Source: Nipponacmea schrenckii (Eukaryota > Mollusca > Gastropoda > Lottiidae). From it: a stretch of DNA of 64,000 nucleotides. Shown here one piece after another: positions 10,949-24,203 of this stretch (position 1 is its first letter; every line of letters starts with the position of its first letter). Location: NCBI GenBank assembly GCA_030562195.1, contig CM060200.1, positions 30,481,023-30,545,022 of the forward strand, in the 5' to 3' direction. Made by a program: the position numbers and the translations under genes. Below the pieces are notes generated by a model that saw only the letters and a program-made list of their open reading frames with translations, ran no database searches and was not told the DNA's origin.

Positions 10949-13900
10949 TAAATATTATACAGTAAATATACCAAATTAAAGAATATGAATTATGTAAAAT
11001 ATACTAAATGGTTACAAATTTAATACAAATGAAAAGACACAAATTAGGTTAACCTGTGTCTTTTAGAAAAAGGGAAAAAAAGTAATTTGCTTATACAATA
11101 TGATATCCAAACTGATAAAGATATTATACTATGGTTTATATCATTATTATGTTATTTTTGTGCAAAATTGTTCTATATCAGTGGCTATGACATGTTTTAA
11201 ACTAAAGTCTAATATATGTAGAAGAAGTGAAAATATAATTTGCATTTTGGAAGATTGAGCAAAAAATTTTTTTTTTTCAAATTATCCTGTTTTTTATTTA
11301 GTTTTATAAAGAAAGTTGAAAATACTACATAATGTAACGGTTGTCTTGAGAAAACCACAGGACATTCTGTCGATATGTAAAATGATAAAAAAATTTATAG
11401 GGTGCAGACAGAGAAACATGTTTTTTTGGGGGGTGCCCCTTTTGAAATGCCACTGTTTTTATGGACTCTATAGTAGCAGTCAGATTTGGAATTATTATGT
11501 GAATCTGTCAATTATTAATTGAAATCTTTTTGGTTTTTTATAGTGTACATTTTGTAGTGTGTTTTTAAAAGTGTTATTTTTTATAAAATGTGTTACTACT
11601 AAAATGAATTTCTGGTTCTGGTCAGAGCTGACTTTTATATCTGGTTAAAACACATCTATTCTTTCTTTCCATTAATCAAAGCTGAAATTATAAAATCTTA
11701 TCTTGAAATTCACCATATATCTTTTCATGATTATTTCCCATTGGTTCTAGTTTGTTTAAAACAGATATTAATGGTTGAAATTTCTTTATCAGGGATGTTG
11801 ATATAGCTATATTTGCAAACTATATTTTGCTGACTTACCCCACAGTGGAAATGACTAAAATTATCCTTTATAGTTTGTTTTGGGTTTGGCTTATAAATAT
11901 ATACCGTATAATATATATAATTAAGAAATATAAATACAGAATCTCAAAACCTGTTAGGTTTTATGATTTAACATGACATATTAAGCACACATTTTAACAG
12001 TGAAGATGTTTTGTTATTGTAAATTATCAACAACTGATAATAGTTCTTCAAACTCTGAAAGTATTCATAGATTTTATTGCCCTTTAAAACTTAATGGAAT
12101 ATGTCCACTGAAAAGAGTTCAATTACAAATATCTTTAGAGAAGTTGATTTAAGTTGAGTTTACTCTAAATATTAAACAATTATTTGATGAATGGTAATGT
12201 TAATTGCATCTGTGTATTTATTGTTGAATTACTGAATGTTTCAACATGGGCCAGCATGTCCTGTAACTTCACTACAAAAATACATTTACTTTCTAGATAT
12301 CAATAAAAAAAACATAGGCTATTTCAAGCATTCTTTTTATCATGTTTATGCAAGGCTTGTCGTTTGATATTATGTTGCAGACCACAAATTTATGGCAATG
12401 TAGAGGTCCAGTTAAGGCACAAAGGCTCCTTCGTTCAAAAAAAATTTTAGTTAAATGATAACGAAAACAAGAGTTGCTGCCCTTTACAAGCGATATACTG
12501 AGTAGGCCATTATATTATGAAACCTTGCTACCTTTTAATTAGTACGATGATATCATTTACTAAATACATATAATGCGCGTTTTTAACAGTTTCACAGAGC
12601 CCAAAATCCTTGAACTAAATCATGGTTTCAAATATACTATTTTGTGGTCGTGTTTCAAAGTTGAGTTTAATTCAACCAAAAAAGTACCCCCATAAAATGA
12701 CATAATACATTTATGAGTGTAATAATATTTTGATGGTAGCATATTCATAAATAATATTTTCAACTTTGTGAATTTACATCACTTAAGTATTTAAAATTTC
12801 TTTGAAGTCCGATATTTTTGTTACTTCGTAACATTATACAGCCTATTTAAAATTAGTAAGCAATAAAACTCCATATCAAGTACATACATTCGAGGCCCTT
12901 AACACTCATGTCTTCATTTGCACGCACTCATTTGAAGTATAATATCAGAATACGATTAAAAAAAAATGATTTGTAACACTTTGAATATCAAGTAAAACTG
13001 AAAATAACAGAAGCGTCGTTAATTTTAAATTTTAGTATATTTTTTTCGTTTGCATAATCAAAGTGACACGAAAAAAGGAACTTAAGTAATTAGCGGTATT
13101 TTAGTCAGACTTGTTTACCCCGTGGCTTTCATGCTATCATGTTGATAGTTATCACATCAAACAAGGGGTAGTTGGCATGTACACAGTTATTAGAAACAAT
13201 ATGTTTTATATCTGAAAATATTTCTTAATATACTATTTCAGTGTAAATAAGAGACCTATTTTTCTGCAATAACGCGTATATTTCGCTCAAATCCATACAG
13301 GAGTTTTCTGACTCCTAAATAAAAAATAACGAACATAAAAAGTTTACGTTCATACGTTCAGGGACACAGTTAAGTATGTTTTAGTGTAAAGTTGTTTTTA
13401 AATAGGGCAAAAAAATATTTTCCAAAGACAAAAAAACCCAAAACGCTCCTTTAAATCGTTAAAAACAGGATCTTGTTTTAAGTGTTACTAATGCTTCTTG
13501 GATGTTGTTATGGGAACCGTTTGGAAAATATCGTTCCCACCTCATTTTATTTCAACACTTTTCCCTTAAATATATTTATAATATCTAAATCAACTGAGAG
13601 TTTACGTCATTGGTTGAATTTAAGGTTCATCATGTTTTTTTTTAATTTTATTTTTACTGCCTTTTCGACTATAGGCTTACCATTGATATCTTGCATTTAT
13701 ATTTCCACAGTATTGTCCTCATATCAGTCAAGTATGGTACGAAAAAGGCCGAAATGATATTTCACAGTTCGAAATAATAAAAGAGTTAAATCATAAATAG
13801 AATATTCATAGATCTGTAGGCTGAAGATTTAATAGTATGCAACCATTCTACATAGCAGCACCTTTATCTACAATTGACATTTGGGTGCTATTTCACAAAC

Positions 13901-13950
13901 AAATCACCAGGTTGATGTTTACGACACTATATGGTGCCGATTAAAACATT
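10949..13950. other. Intergenic AT-rich sequence, no gene seen
   Basis: It follows the RNF126-like 3' UTR. Short frames have no splice-supported extension and no recognisable domain. No clear repeat boundary was found. Confidence 0.4.
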
Positions 13951-13961
13951 CCTCACTTGCA

Positions 13962-14225
13962 AGGGAGCGCGGATCAGTAAGTTAGACGGTTGCTCGCTGA
14001 CCTATGAGTCCTGGTTTAAATCTCGACAAAGGTCGAGATGAACTTTCGGATTTATCAGCCTGGTTTCCCCAAGTCAGTGATGCAGGTCGAAAGGACAGGC
14101 ATGAAAAAAGTAGTTTGGAGGGACAATAAACGTAGGCCCCTTGTGCTACAGGCTGTGCACGTTAAAGATCCCTCGACGGTTGGAAATTGCAATGTTTTGC
14201 CAATCATATGCGGGGAAATTTAAAT
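13962..14225 (+). mobile_element. tRNA-derived SINE
   Basis: A box-A-like stretch GGATCAGTAAGTTAGACGGT (13971-13990) and a box-B-like GGTTTAAATCTC (14013-14024) have spacing typical of a pol III internal promoter. A body follows with GTGCACGTTAAAGATCCC (14155-14172), a core motif I recall from several invertebrate SINEs. No A-tail or target duplication is clear, and the 3' end is set where the conserved body fades. Confidence 0.6.
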
Positions 14226-14324
14226 TAAGGCCATATAGACAACACTTGGCCTTCAGATCTATGATTAAATCGTTTATTTATTATGTGACATATCGTAATG
14301 GCGCGGCGGTTTTTAATCACCCAC

Positions 14325-14760
14325 GGTTGAACCCTATTGAAAAAATCGAGAAATATTTAATATGGATTATTGCTCTTGTTTTTGAAAACCCGTTCAATTT
14401 CTAAAACGCAGGGCACAATTCTTGACAGATTAAGACGAAACTTGGTATGTGTGTTTGTAATCAGCAAAGGATGAAGAATTTTGAAATCAGACAATTGAAA
14501 AATGTTTATATAATTTATTGTTCTTGAAAAAGTCATTCAAGTTTAAGCTCATAATCATTCTAGAAGGCACAATTCTTGACAGATTCGAACGAAACTGGCT
14601 AAAATTGTTCTTTATCACTCATTATCACCATCTTGAAAATCAAAACAATCAAAGTTTTTTATATGAGTTTTTGCCATTGTTATTGCAAATTCAAATGTTC
14701 AAATGTTACTTGTAAACACTCTATAAGGCACAATTTGTGTGAGATACATATAGGGAAATT
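14325..14760 (+). repeat. Degenerate tandem repeat core, about 150-160-bp units
   Basis: Three related segments contain GGCACAATTCTTGACAGAT or shortened versions (near 14412, 14567 and 14728), separated by ATTATTG- and GAACCCTATTGAAAA-type stretches. The same unit in opposite orientation forms 27280-27800. This is the second sequence subtype of the 160-bp unit family in the window. Confidence 0.6.
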
Positions 14761-17590
14761 ACTTATTATAACCCATGGATGAACCCTAATAAAAATCACA
14801 TAAATCGAGTCAATGGTTCGCCATTATTGGGTTACTTTTGAATATGAATTATAAACACTTCCAATTAGGAACTTTATTCTATTATTTCTTATATAAGTGT
14901 TTTCTATATATTGTCGAGTCTCGAAAAGAGAAGAGTGGTCTGTTTAACTTTCAAACCCGTCATGATATGTAAAACCTTTCTGTAAGCTGCTTTGTTGTGA
15001 ATGTTCGTGTGTGTTATTTCCCTGTAAGAACGATACGCAGTTTCGTATGGTATTTTACCCTATATAAAATATAATGTGTGATAAGAAGAATTCTTGTGAG
15101 TATTGACATTTGCATTATATAGGTAAAATGTAAATACACCTTTAACAAATATACAGTACATATCCTATAGAATGAAATGCAGTTTATGAGTGCAGTGGGA
15201 AAAAAGTTAATTTAATGGACGAAGATCCAAAATTTTATTTTATTACAACCATTGAAAAAACATAGAATAAGATTATAATATATCAACATTAACGAAAACA
15301 CATGTTCAAAACCATTCAATTTGCAAAATCTATTTTTGTTGTATTTTTTTTCTGCATTTTTCAACTTCACAAATAGGCATATATTTTTCGACAGTGGCAT
15401 TATTAAAAACTTATCGATTATAGGTACCTTATCGCACTATAGGGTTATTTATGTTTGGTCATATTTCGTACGATGGCATTGGTGTCAAATTAATTTTGAT
15501 ATCTATAATGTGTTTGGAACACATTATTACAGACAGTTCCCATTTAACATGTAGGTACATCGATACACGTAACACATTAAATAATGATTGTGAAATATTT
15601 ACTAAAACATATTTATAAGTAAAAATATAATGGAATTTCTCTATGATAAATTATATGATATGAACAGTGATTTTGTAATGAAAACTAATAAGGTTTTTTT
15701 CCTTGAAGAGTGGCTCTCATTAACATATGTGTAGTGTGTCTGTTTTTGACTTTTGAAAAAACGTAATTGTTCTGAACTGTCACCAGTTTCTCCCCATATT
15801 AGCAACCATTTTCCTTTCACCCCCTTACCTGACTCAGCAACTAATTACAGCCTCAATTCATAACCTTAATTCATCTTAGGACGTCCTATATGTAAATTTC
15901 TATTTTGAAAGTAGAACCTATCTTTCATTAGGGGGTGGAGTTTGTCAATCTTCTATCAAATCATCAGGCCTTACATCATACTGACATATTGAAATATCCT
16001 TTATATTTGGGATACATTACGTACACAGACCCTCTTCAAAACAGACACTCGTAGTACTGAAGAATATCACTAATATAATCCTGTTCCAACAAAATGAATG
16101 TAAGTATGCAGTTTAAACCTAATATTGTGTTTATTCAAGTGCTGGACAATAAATTTAGAAATCTAAAAAATCGATCTTTTGGGGATTTGGACCATTCGAC
16201 ACTTTCTAAAGACGCAAGTTCCAATTGTATTGACAGAATTTCAGAGCTGATTATTGAGATGATATTTTTAGTTGAAATAACTAGATCAAACCAAATTATA
16301 TAGCCCAGGCATGTCATTGTTGTTTTCTTGATTCAATACAATTTATATAGCCCAGTATTGTTATTGTTGTTGTCTCACGTCAAACCAAACAATATAACCC
16401 AGTAATTTCATTATTATAAGTTTTCAACTACCAATATTGAGCCTAGGACCATATTTTAGAACAGTTCTCATGTGTAATTTACCAAGTTTTTGAAGATGAA
16501 AATTTTGCATACTGCCCCTTTAAAGCAGGAATTCGGAAATCTAATTTAAATAAGTTTACAGTTACAATAGTGAATAATTATTTATCAATATTAGGCAATA
16601 AAATAATAATATTTTCAATATTTTTTTAAGCATTGTAGGATATTTAATTATGAAAAGTCAATGTACATAAATACCTTAAATAAAATTTGTGAATTGGTGG
16701 TTGGACTTCTTTAATAATGTATTTTAATGTTTTATTAATGTTCATCTTATGTGTACAGGAATAAGAATATCAAGTGGTATTATTTATTTAAAAGGATTCA
16801 AGACAGGAAAAATGCTCGTTCAGATAAACATCCGTTGATTTCGCGCTAATGAAGACAAAAACACCATATACCAAACAAAGATTAATAGATTTAAAACGTG
16901 TCTCCAGTATAATTCTCAATCAAAATGTTACGTTATATGCCATGCATGTTAAGATACCATGGTATTCAAATTATTTTCTCCATCCTTTATTATTGGATTA
17001 TTATATATATAATAATACATGTACTACTTATTTTTTCAATGTCTTTAAGTTATCTTAATAGCAGAAGTTCCAAGAACGAATTAATATTCATAAAGATAAA
17101 AGGATTAGTCATATTGTAATATATTGCATGGACTGGTGGTTATGTATTGACAACAAATAGTTTAATTTTTTTTTATTACATACAAACAAATACAAGATAT
17201 AATACAAATTACTCACGTCATGTTATTAAACACGTAGACCCTATATTCTTTATAAATAATATTATGAGAATATAATACGCATATTTTTATACGTCCAATA
17301 AAACTGAATAGATTCTACAGACTCTTTTAAATACGTAAAAATATATGAATTGTTTTACTGATCATTGACATTAGTAGTTGTATGGGGCCTTTTTACGGTT
17401 CTTTATCTTGGTGAATATCTATCCCGATACGTGATATTCCGATAACTATATAATTTTAGTGCCTTATTTGCTAGTGACTAATTATTATATCTGGTTTTCA
17501 TCTGTAACGAATTTATCTTAGTGAGTTGTTTGCCAGGTTATCCAAATAGCTATCTTATTTGACTTATTTTCGTGAATAATTTTTCTTGAT
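14761..17590. other. Intergenic AT-rich sequence with a small local repeat
   Basis: No gene is supported. Near 16290-16410 a short motif, CAAACCA followed by ATATAGCCCAG, recurs about three times. The remaining short frames look like chance. Confidence 0.35.
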
Positions 17591-17639
17591 GACTATTTCA
17601 TTACGATTACTTGTCCTTGAAAAAACTGCATTTTAGTAG

Positions 17640-17995
17640 CTCTTACTCGCAAAATGGAGGAATCTGTAAGGCATGGGGAATTATGGGGGAATTGAAATGG
17701 AAGGGGGGAATTGGTGAATAACTGAAAAATTGAGAATATAGTACTTCGAACTATCACCATCGAGAGAGATAAACACTGACACCACCCTCTGAAGCCCGGA
17801 ATGGTCTCAGATGCAGTGAAATTCAAAATTTCCCTTGGGGTAGAAAACCTCCAAGACACTCCCTCAGTGTCTTCACGCCTGCGGAGCTTGCTTTCCACGG
17901 TCACTATTCTGCCAAAAGCGAATGGGGGAAAGTCACGGTACATTTTGCCTAGGGGGGAATCTCATAAAAAAAAGGTTGAGAAGCACTGCTGTAGA
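17640..17995. mobile_element. Probable end of a hAT-type MITE
   Basis: The right end reads GGTTGAGAAGCACTGCTG, inversely CAGCAGTGCTTCTCAACC, close to the CAGTGGTTCTCAACC terminus common in hAT (Charlie-like) elements. A G-rich interior with GGGGGAA runs and a GC-rich stretch (CCTGCGGAGCTTGCTTTCCA) differs from the AT-rich surroundings. No matching left terminus was found, so it is truncated or diverged. Confidence 0.4.
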
Positions 17996-18586
17996 GCTTA
18001 TTAATGGATCAATTTACCTCGAGTTTCCCCTTTTCCTTTTCTTTGCAACAAAATTTATTGGATGAAATTTAAAATTAAAAATGTTCAACTCGGTCGCTAA
18101 TTATCGGATCGATCTGAAATTAACAAGAATGCAATGACAAATAAAAATGTCTCATCAGAAATTTGAATGGCACTAATGCGCCGTTACATGAGAGTGTCGC
18201 ATTTTCGTGAAAATTTTAATAAGGCCTCCATTTATTATCCGATTTGAATTATTTTGATACCAAAACCTCGTTACTTTATCTAAACCTTGTTGGGAACAGA
18301 ATTTTGATTTTCGAATATGTTTGATATTTTATTTATTCATTTTTTTATGCTCGTTTCTATTTTTCGTGAATATTTTAAATGTCCATTTGATTTTCATTTC
18401 AATAATATATAATTCATAATCATATGTTTTTAAAATTTTGGTTGTATGAACATCTCAGAAAAGTTAATGTGGACAATTTAAAAAAGGCATTAGAAATTGG
18501 ATTATGAAATCAAACTAGAGCAAAAAATAAAAGATTGAAAGTTGCACAGTTTGCCTTTTTTCATAAAACGGCTGAAGGTATTTAAG

Positions 18587-18594
18587 TATAAAAG
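18587..18594 (+). promoter_or_regulatory. TATA box of the cysteine-rich peptide gene
   Basis: TATAAAAG sits 29 bp before the ATG at 18616. With usual spacing, transcription would begin almost at that ATG, which leaves almost no leader and makes the start codon choice uncertain. Confidence 0.5.
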
Positions 18595-18615
18595 GGCTTT
18601 AAAGTTATAAGGCAA

Positions 18616-19193
18616 ATGTCGACTTCCAAGCACAGTGCTGCCCTCAGCTCTAGTCATTTTCGTGTCTTGATCATTTTTTTCCAGAAGCTGATAGCAGTAT
18701 TTGTTATGGTATTGTTGACAGTAAACTCAATTTATTGTCTTTGTGACAAGCAACCATTACCAAATTGTGATGATATCTGTAGTGATGCGAATTGCATCTC
18801 AAGCAAATGGTTTAGTGGCGAATGTGTTCCTGCTCCCATTAAAACTCAATGGGAATGCTGCTTGTAAGTTCGATATGTCTTATACATAAGTTTTATCCAG
18901 CTCAATTTCTGACTCCAATGTTGTGTCCGGTTTGTAACGGAAAATAGTGTTGAATGTTTCGGACTCGGAGACAAGTTTCGGATTAGAGGGCCTGCTTATT
19001 GGCCTGCATGTTACTTAATAGTGGTTGCATTTGATTCTTTATTACTGTATTTAAGAAGGATGTACCTAGTTGGAGTGTTTCACTGGATTTCGATGATTTT
19101 TAATGATAAACACGTTCATATTTCAGGGTTAGCGTGGTTGATTTTGGACACTACCATGCTGGATGTGCAATGTTTGGAGGACCTAACATGTAG
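18616..19193 (+). CDS. Small secreted cysteine-rich protein, two exons, family unknown
   Basis: Exon 1 is 18616-18863 and ends at a GTAAGT donor inside a Leu codon. Exon 2 is 19127-19193, follows TTTCAG, keeps the frame and ends at TAG. The joined frame is 104 residues. A hydrophobic stretch (LIAVFVMVLLTVNSIYC) fits a signal peptide. The mature part has ten or so cysteines, spaced C-x-C-x8-C-x3-C-x4-C-x9-C-x10-CC, then one more Cys in the last exon. The first about 30 residues are odd for a signal peptide. An acceptor-like TTTTTTTCCAG ends at 18683 and would put KLIAVF at an exon start, so an upstream exon carrying the Met is possible. No family is recognised. The fold class (defensin-like, protease inhibitor or other disulfide-rich peptide) cannot be told from sequence alone. 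Confidence 0.55.
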
Positions 19194-19354
19194 AACAATT
19201 CAAGATAACAGTTTCATTTGAACATTATTTATTGTTACTAATATAAAACATTACAATATACATTATATATTATATATACACTATGATATTTATCATTTGA
19301 AGTAATATTTGCAATCCGTGAGATTATTTTGTATTATGAAAGCATTGATAACAA

Positions 19355-19800
19355 ATACATGTAGTTAGAAAAGACATTGTAGGAAATTTTTACAAATTGA
19401 CATTTAATTTTTATGCCGAAAAGATTTAAAACAAGTGCTCCAAATTTTTAGTTGAGCAGACTGATGGTATTTCATTATGTATTCTCACATTTTATTCCTT
19501 ATTTTCTTCAATATCAATTTAAATATATCTATAACCAAATGAATATAATTAACACATTATAATGATTAAAATACATGTAGTTAGAAAAGACATTGTAGGA
19601 AATTTTTAATTTTAATTTTAAATTGACATTTAATTTTTATGCCGAAAAGATTTAAAACAAGTGCTCCAAATTTTTAGTTGAGCAGACTGATGATATTTCA
19701 TTATGTATTCTCACATTTTATTTCTTATTTTCTTCAATATCAATTTAAATATATCTACAACCAAATGAATATAATTAACACATTATAATGATTAAAATTA
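19355..19800. repeat. Recent tandem duplication, about 216-bp unit, two copies
   Basis: 19355-19570 is repeated at 19571-19800 with a few substitutions and an extra ATTTTAATTTTAA-like insert in the second copy. Both begin ATACATGTAGTTAGAAAAGA. It lies just downstream of the cysteine-rich peptide gene. No coding content. Confidence 0.9.
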
Positions 19801-20429
19801 TTGATTTCTGTTATTATTGATATTAGGGTACAGGCTTTTTAGCCCTTTTTGGGCAATCGAAGTGTTAAGGAGTTTAACCACAGGAATTTAAGTCTGTCCA
19901 GGGTTTCATCAATGTGTTTATTGAAAAGTAAACATCCATCTTAGTACCACCTTGAAGCGCCCGATGTCCAATAATGTTAGGATACAAAATTATCAAACGC
20001 TTCTAAAAAGTACAGATTCGATAGATTATAGGTCAATACAGCGACTTAAAACCCTTTCACCTTCACGGATGCAGAGATTCCCCAGTAAATAAGGCTGAAA
20101 TGGTTTCAAACTCAAATTCCCTTCATGATACTTTAGATAGATTTCATTTCAGCACGTTTAATTGGGCGAAGTCAAAGAGGCTTAGTGATCTAGGCTCATT
20201 TAGGCATATATTATTCATTTATATTCGTACTTTGGCAATCCCTCGTGTTATTGTATTCTCTATTTTACTTGGAGAAATATGGTTAAGGGTGTTAAAAGAG
20301 TTGCTCTCCTATAGAAACAATGGCCTAGGTCACAAGTAGAGACTATGCTACGAATTTCAGTATACAATAAAATTGATAAGAAATTATCTGCTTCTGGAGA
20401 AATTTACAAGATAAAACAATCAAATTAAA

Positions 20430-20760
20430 AATGCCAAGCGATTACTTCAGGGAGATTACTCAGATTTTTATTCCTTTTGTAAGCAGTCGCCAAACGTTTG
20501 GTATAGATATTAGGGAATTCATCCTGGAATTCTTTATAAAAGCGTTACACAATCACAGAGGCATTTTTAGTTGTAGAATTGTAGGTGGCGACAAAAGGTA
20601 TAATCTGATTGTCATGCTGGAAATTTAGACCGTGAGGTACAACTGTTTGTAATTGGTCTATCCAAGAAACTTTCCCTCTGTAGTCGCTTTGTTACCGATA
20701 CCTTTTCTATGGGCATAACAAGTAGATCTTCAATGGAAGTACTGTACACCAGACTTTAAA
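20430..20760 (-). pseudogene. Penelope-like retroelement ORF remnant
   Basis: A minus-strand frame reads SWIDQLQTVVPHGLN, then IIPFVATYNSTTKNASVIV, an in-frame stop, then FPNIYTKRLATAYKRNKNLS. The order PhGLN - PFVxTYN - (A/S)YxRxxNL is the conserved block between the reverse transcriptase and the GIY-YIG domain of Penelope-like elements. The reverse transcriptase and endonuclease themselves are not found. At least one stop codon shows that it is dead. Confidence 0.55.
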
Positions 20761-21437
20761 TAAAATTAATCTGTTTAAACTATGATAATAATAATCAATA
20801 AACACAAAATACAGCGATTTAAGCTTTCCCTTCCATCAAACTTTACTATTATACAGATAATAAATTAGTGAACTACTTAGCAGCAAGACATAAGGTGTTG
20901 CGTAGAAGTAGGCATCATGTCTTTATTTGTCACAAACAGAGATAGTGAATACATTTATATATCATATATGTATGAGGGGAAATTCGAATTCCTCAATACC
21001 AACCTACGCCTTGTCCAATTCATTTCAAAGACTTCATCATTCTGACATCAAAAAGTGTCTAATGTGTCTATGTTTACTACTGTTCTCTTTCTTAATTAAT
21101 TAAAATAGTGTAAACTTTAAAACAATTTTGTGATATTTTGTTGAAAACCGTTTTTCAATGTTACAATATTTACAAGAAGACAAATGGTATATTATTAGTA
21201 TACCCAACCCACTAACACACTTTGGATGTTTTATTGATTAGGGTGGTTGAAAGGTAACTAGTTCACTATTGTTAAGGTTAATATGTTAAAATGAGAATAC
21301 ATACAACATAGACCTAAAATTCAGAAAAATTATCATAATATATCAGTTTTTAGCGTATTTTTAAAACAATTTCACTAGTCAGAAAGAAGCTTTTAAATCT
21401 ATTAATTCACAGTAAAATATAAAGTCTCTAATCTTAA

Positions 21438-21908
21438 AGGGGCACAGGCTTGATTTGTTTCGGACAATCATCCGACAGCCTCAAACACATGAAATCTTTT
21501 GTTTAGCTAATCAGACATAGTCTACAGAGCTTACCTTTGAAATTTGAGCCTTCAAATCCATGGGTATACATATTTATCCGTGTTTGAAAATCATAATGTC
21601 TTAAGATATTATGAACGTCCCGCCATATTGGAAAATCAAAGAGTTATAAATAGACTACTGCGCAGGCCCACACTGATAAAACAAAAAGAAAGTACATATA
21701 ATAACAATTGTAGATTTTGTCAACAGGACACACAATTTTCAGACTGACTGAAGACCAGCCGCGTACAGCACGGAAAAAAATAAAAAGTGAAATTTTTGAG
21801 GTATATTCCAAGGTATTTTGCGATTTTCTTAGAGCTTGAGTATTTCTGAGGACTGTTTAAATGGAACAAAGGCCCAAAACGACCCCTAAAAATCAAGATT
21901 GTGCCCCT
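21438..21908. mobile_element. MITE family 1, copy A
   Basis: It begins AGGGGCACAGGCTTGATTTG and ends CAAGATTGTGCCCCT, with TTAA on each side (21434-21437, 21909-21912). It is the same family as 35635-36192 but lacks an internal part of about 90 bp. No coding frame. Confidence 0.85.
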
Positions 21909-22108
21909 TTAATCTAAACTTTAATTCGTAACTTGCGTAGTCATATGATTATATCAATCTCCTAGTAACCAACATAGGCATAAATTAAATTATTTGTAGA
22001 CATCATACATATCGTTTGTTAATGGTCAATTAAAACAGTCTGCAACAACTTGTGCAGAAATTCTGATTAGATTAATATTAAAGGTTTTGACAGTCACACT
22101 TGTACAAA

Positions 22109-23750
<1,642 letters not shown>

Positions 23751-24203
23751 ATACTTATTTATATATATATATTATATGTTATTTATTGATCATATGTTGA
23801 TACAACTAATTAAATCTTATCACTGCTAGTATAATTTCTTCCTGTATATTTCATATTTTTTTCATTCAACTAACCTTGTGCACGTATCACCTTCTAGACA
23901 TTCATCAGCATTTATGACTTCTTTATGATTGTACAGTATTTATATGAACATAGCATCCAGAAATAAATTTGTTAAAATTCAATTACATGACCGCAAAAGA
24001 TATATACAATATTTCAAGAGAAACTCCACAGTTGTGATGGGTCATAACTGTAGCATACAAGAAGCACTACAAAAAATTTGAAATACATGTATGCACTTTT
24101 TAATGGAACACGCTGACGTTCCCGTATTTTCTTATGTGGCGTCTTTCATTCTTGTGCTTAACTGTGTACACGACAGGTACTTAAATTTGACGATTGCAGG
24201 TCA

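Noticed and set aside
17593..17943. 116-codon minus-strand frame
   Set aside because: It lies over a probable hAT MITE with GC-rich interior; no family resemblance.
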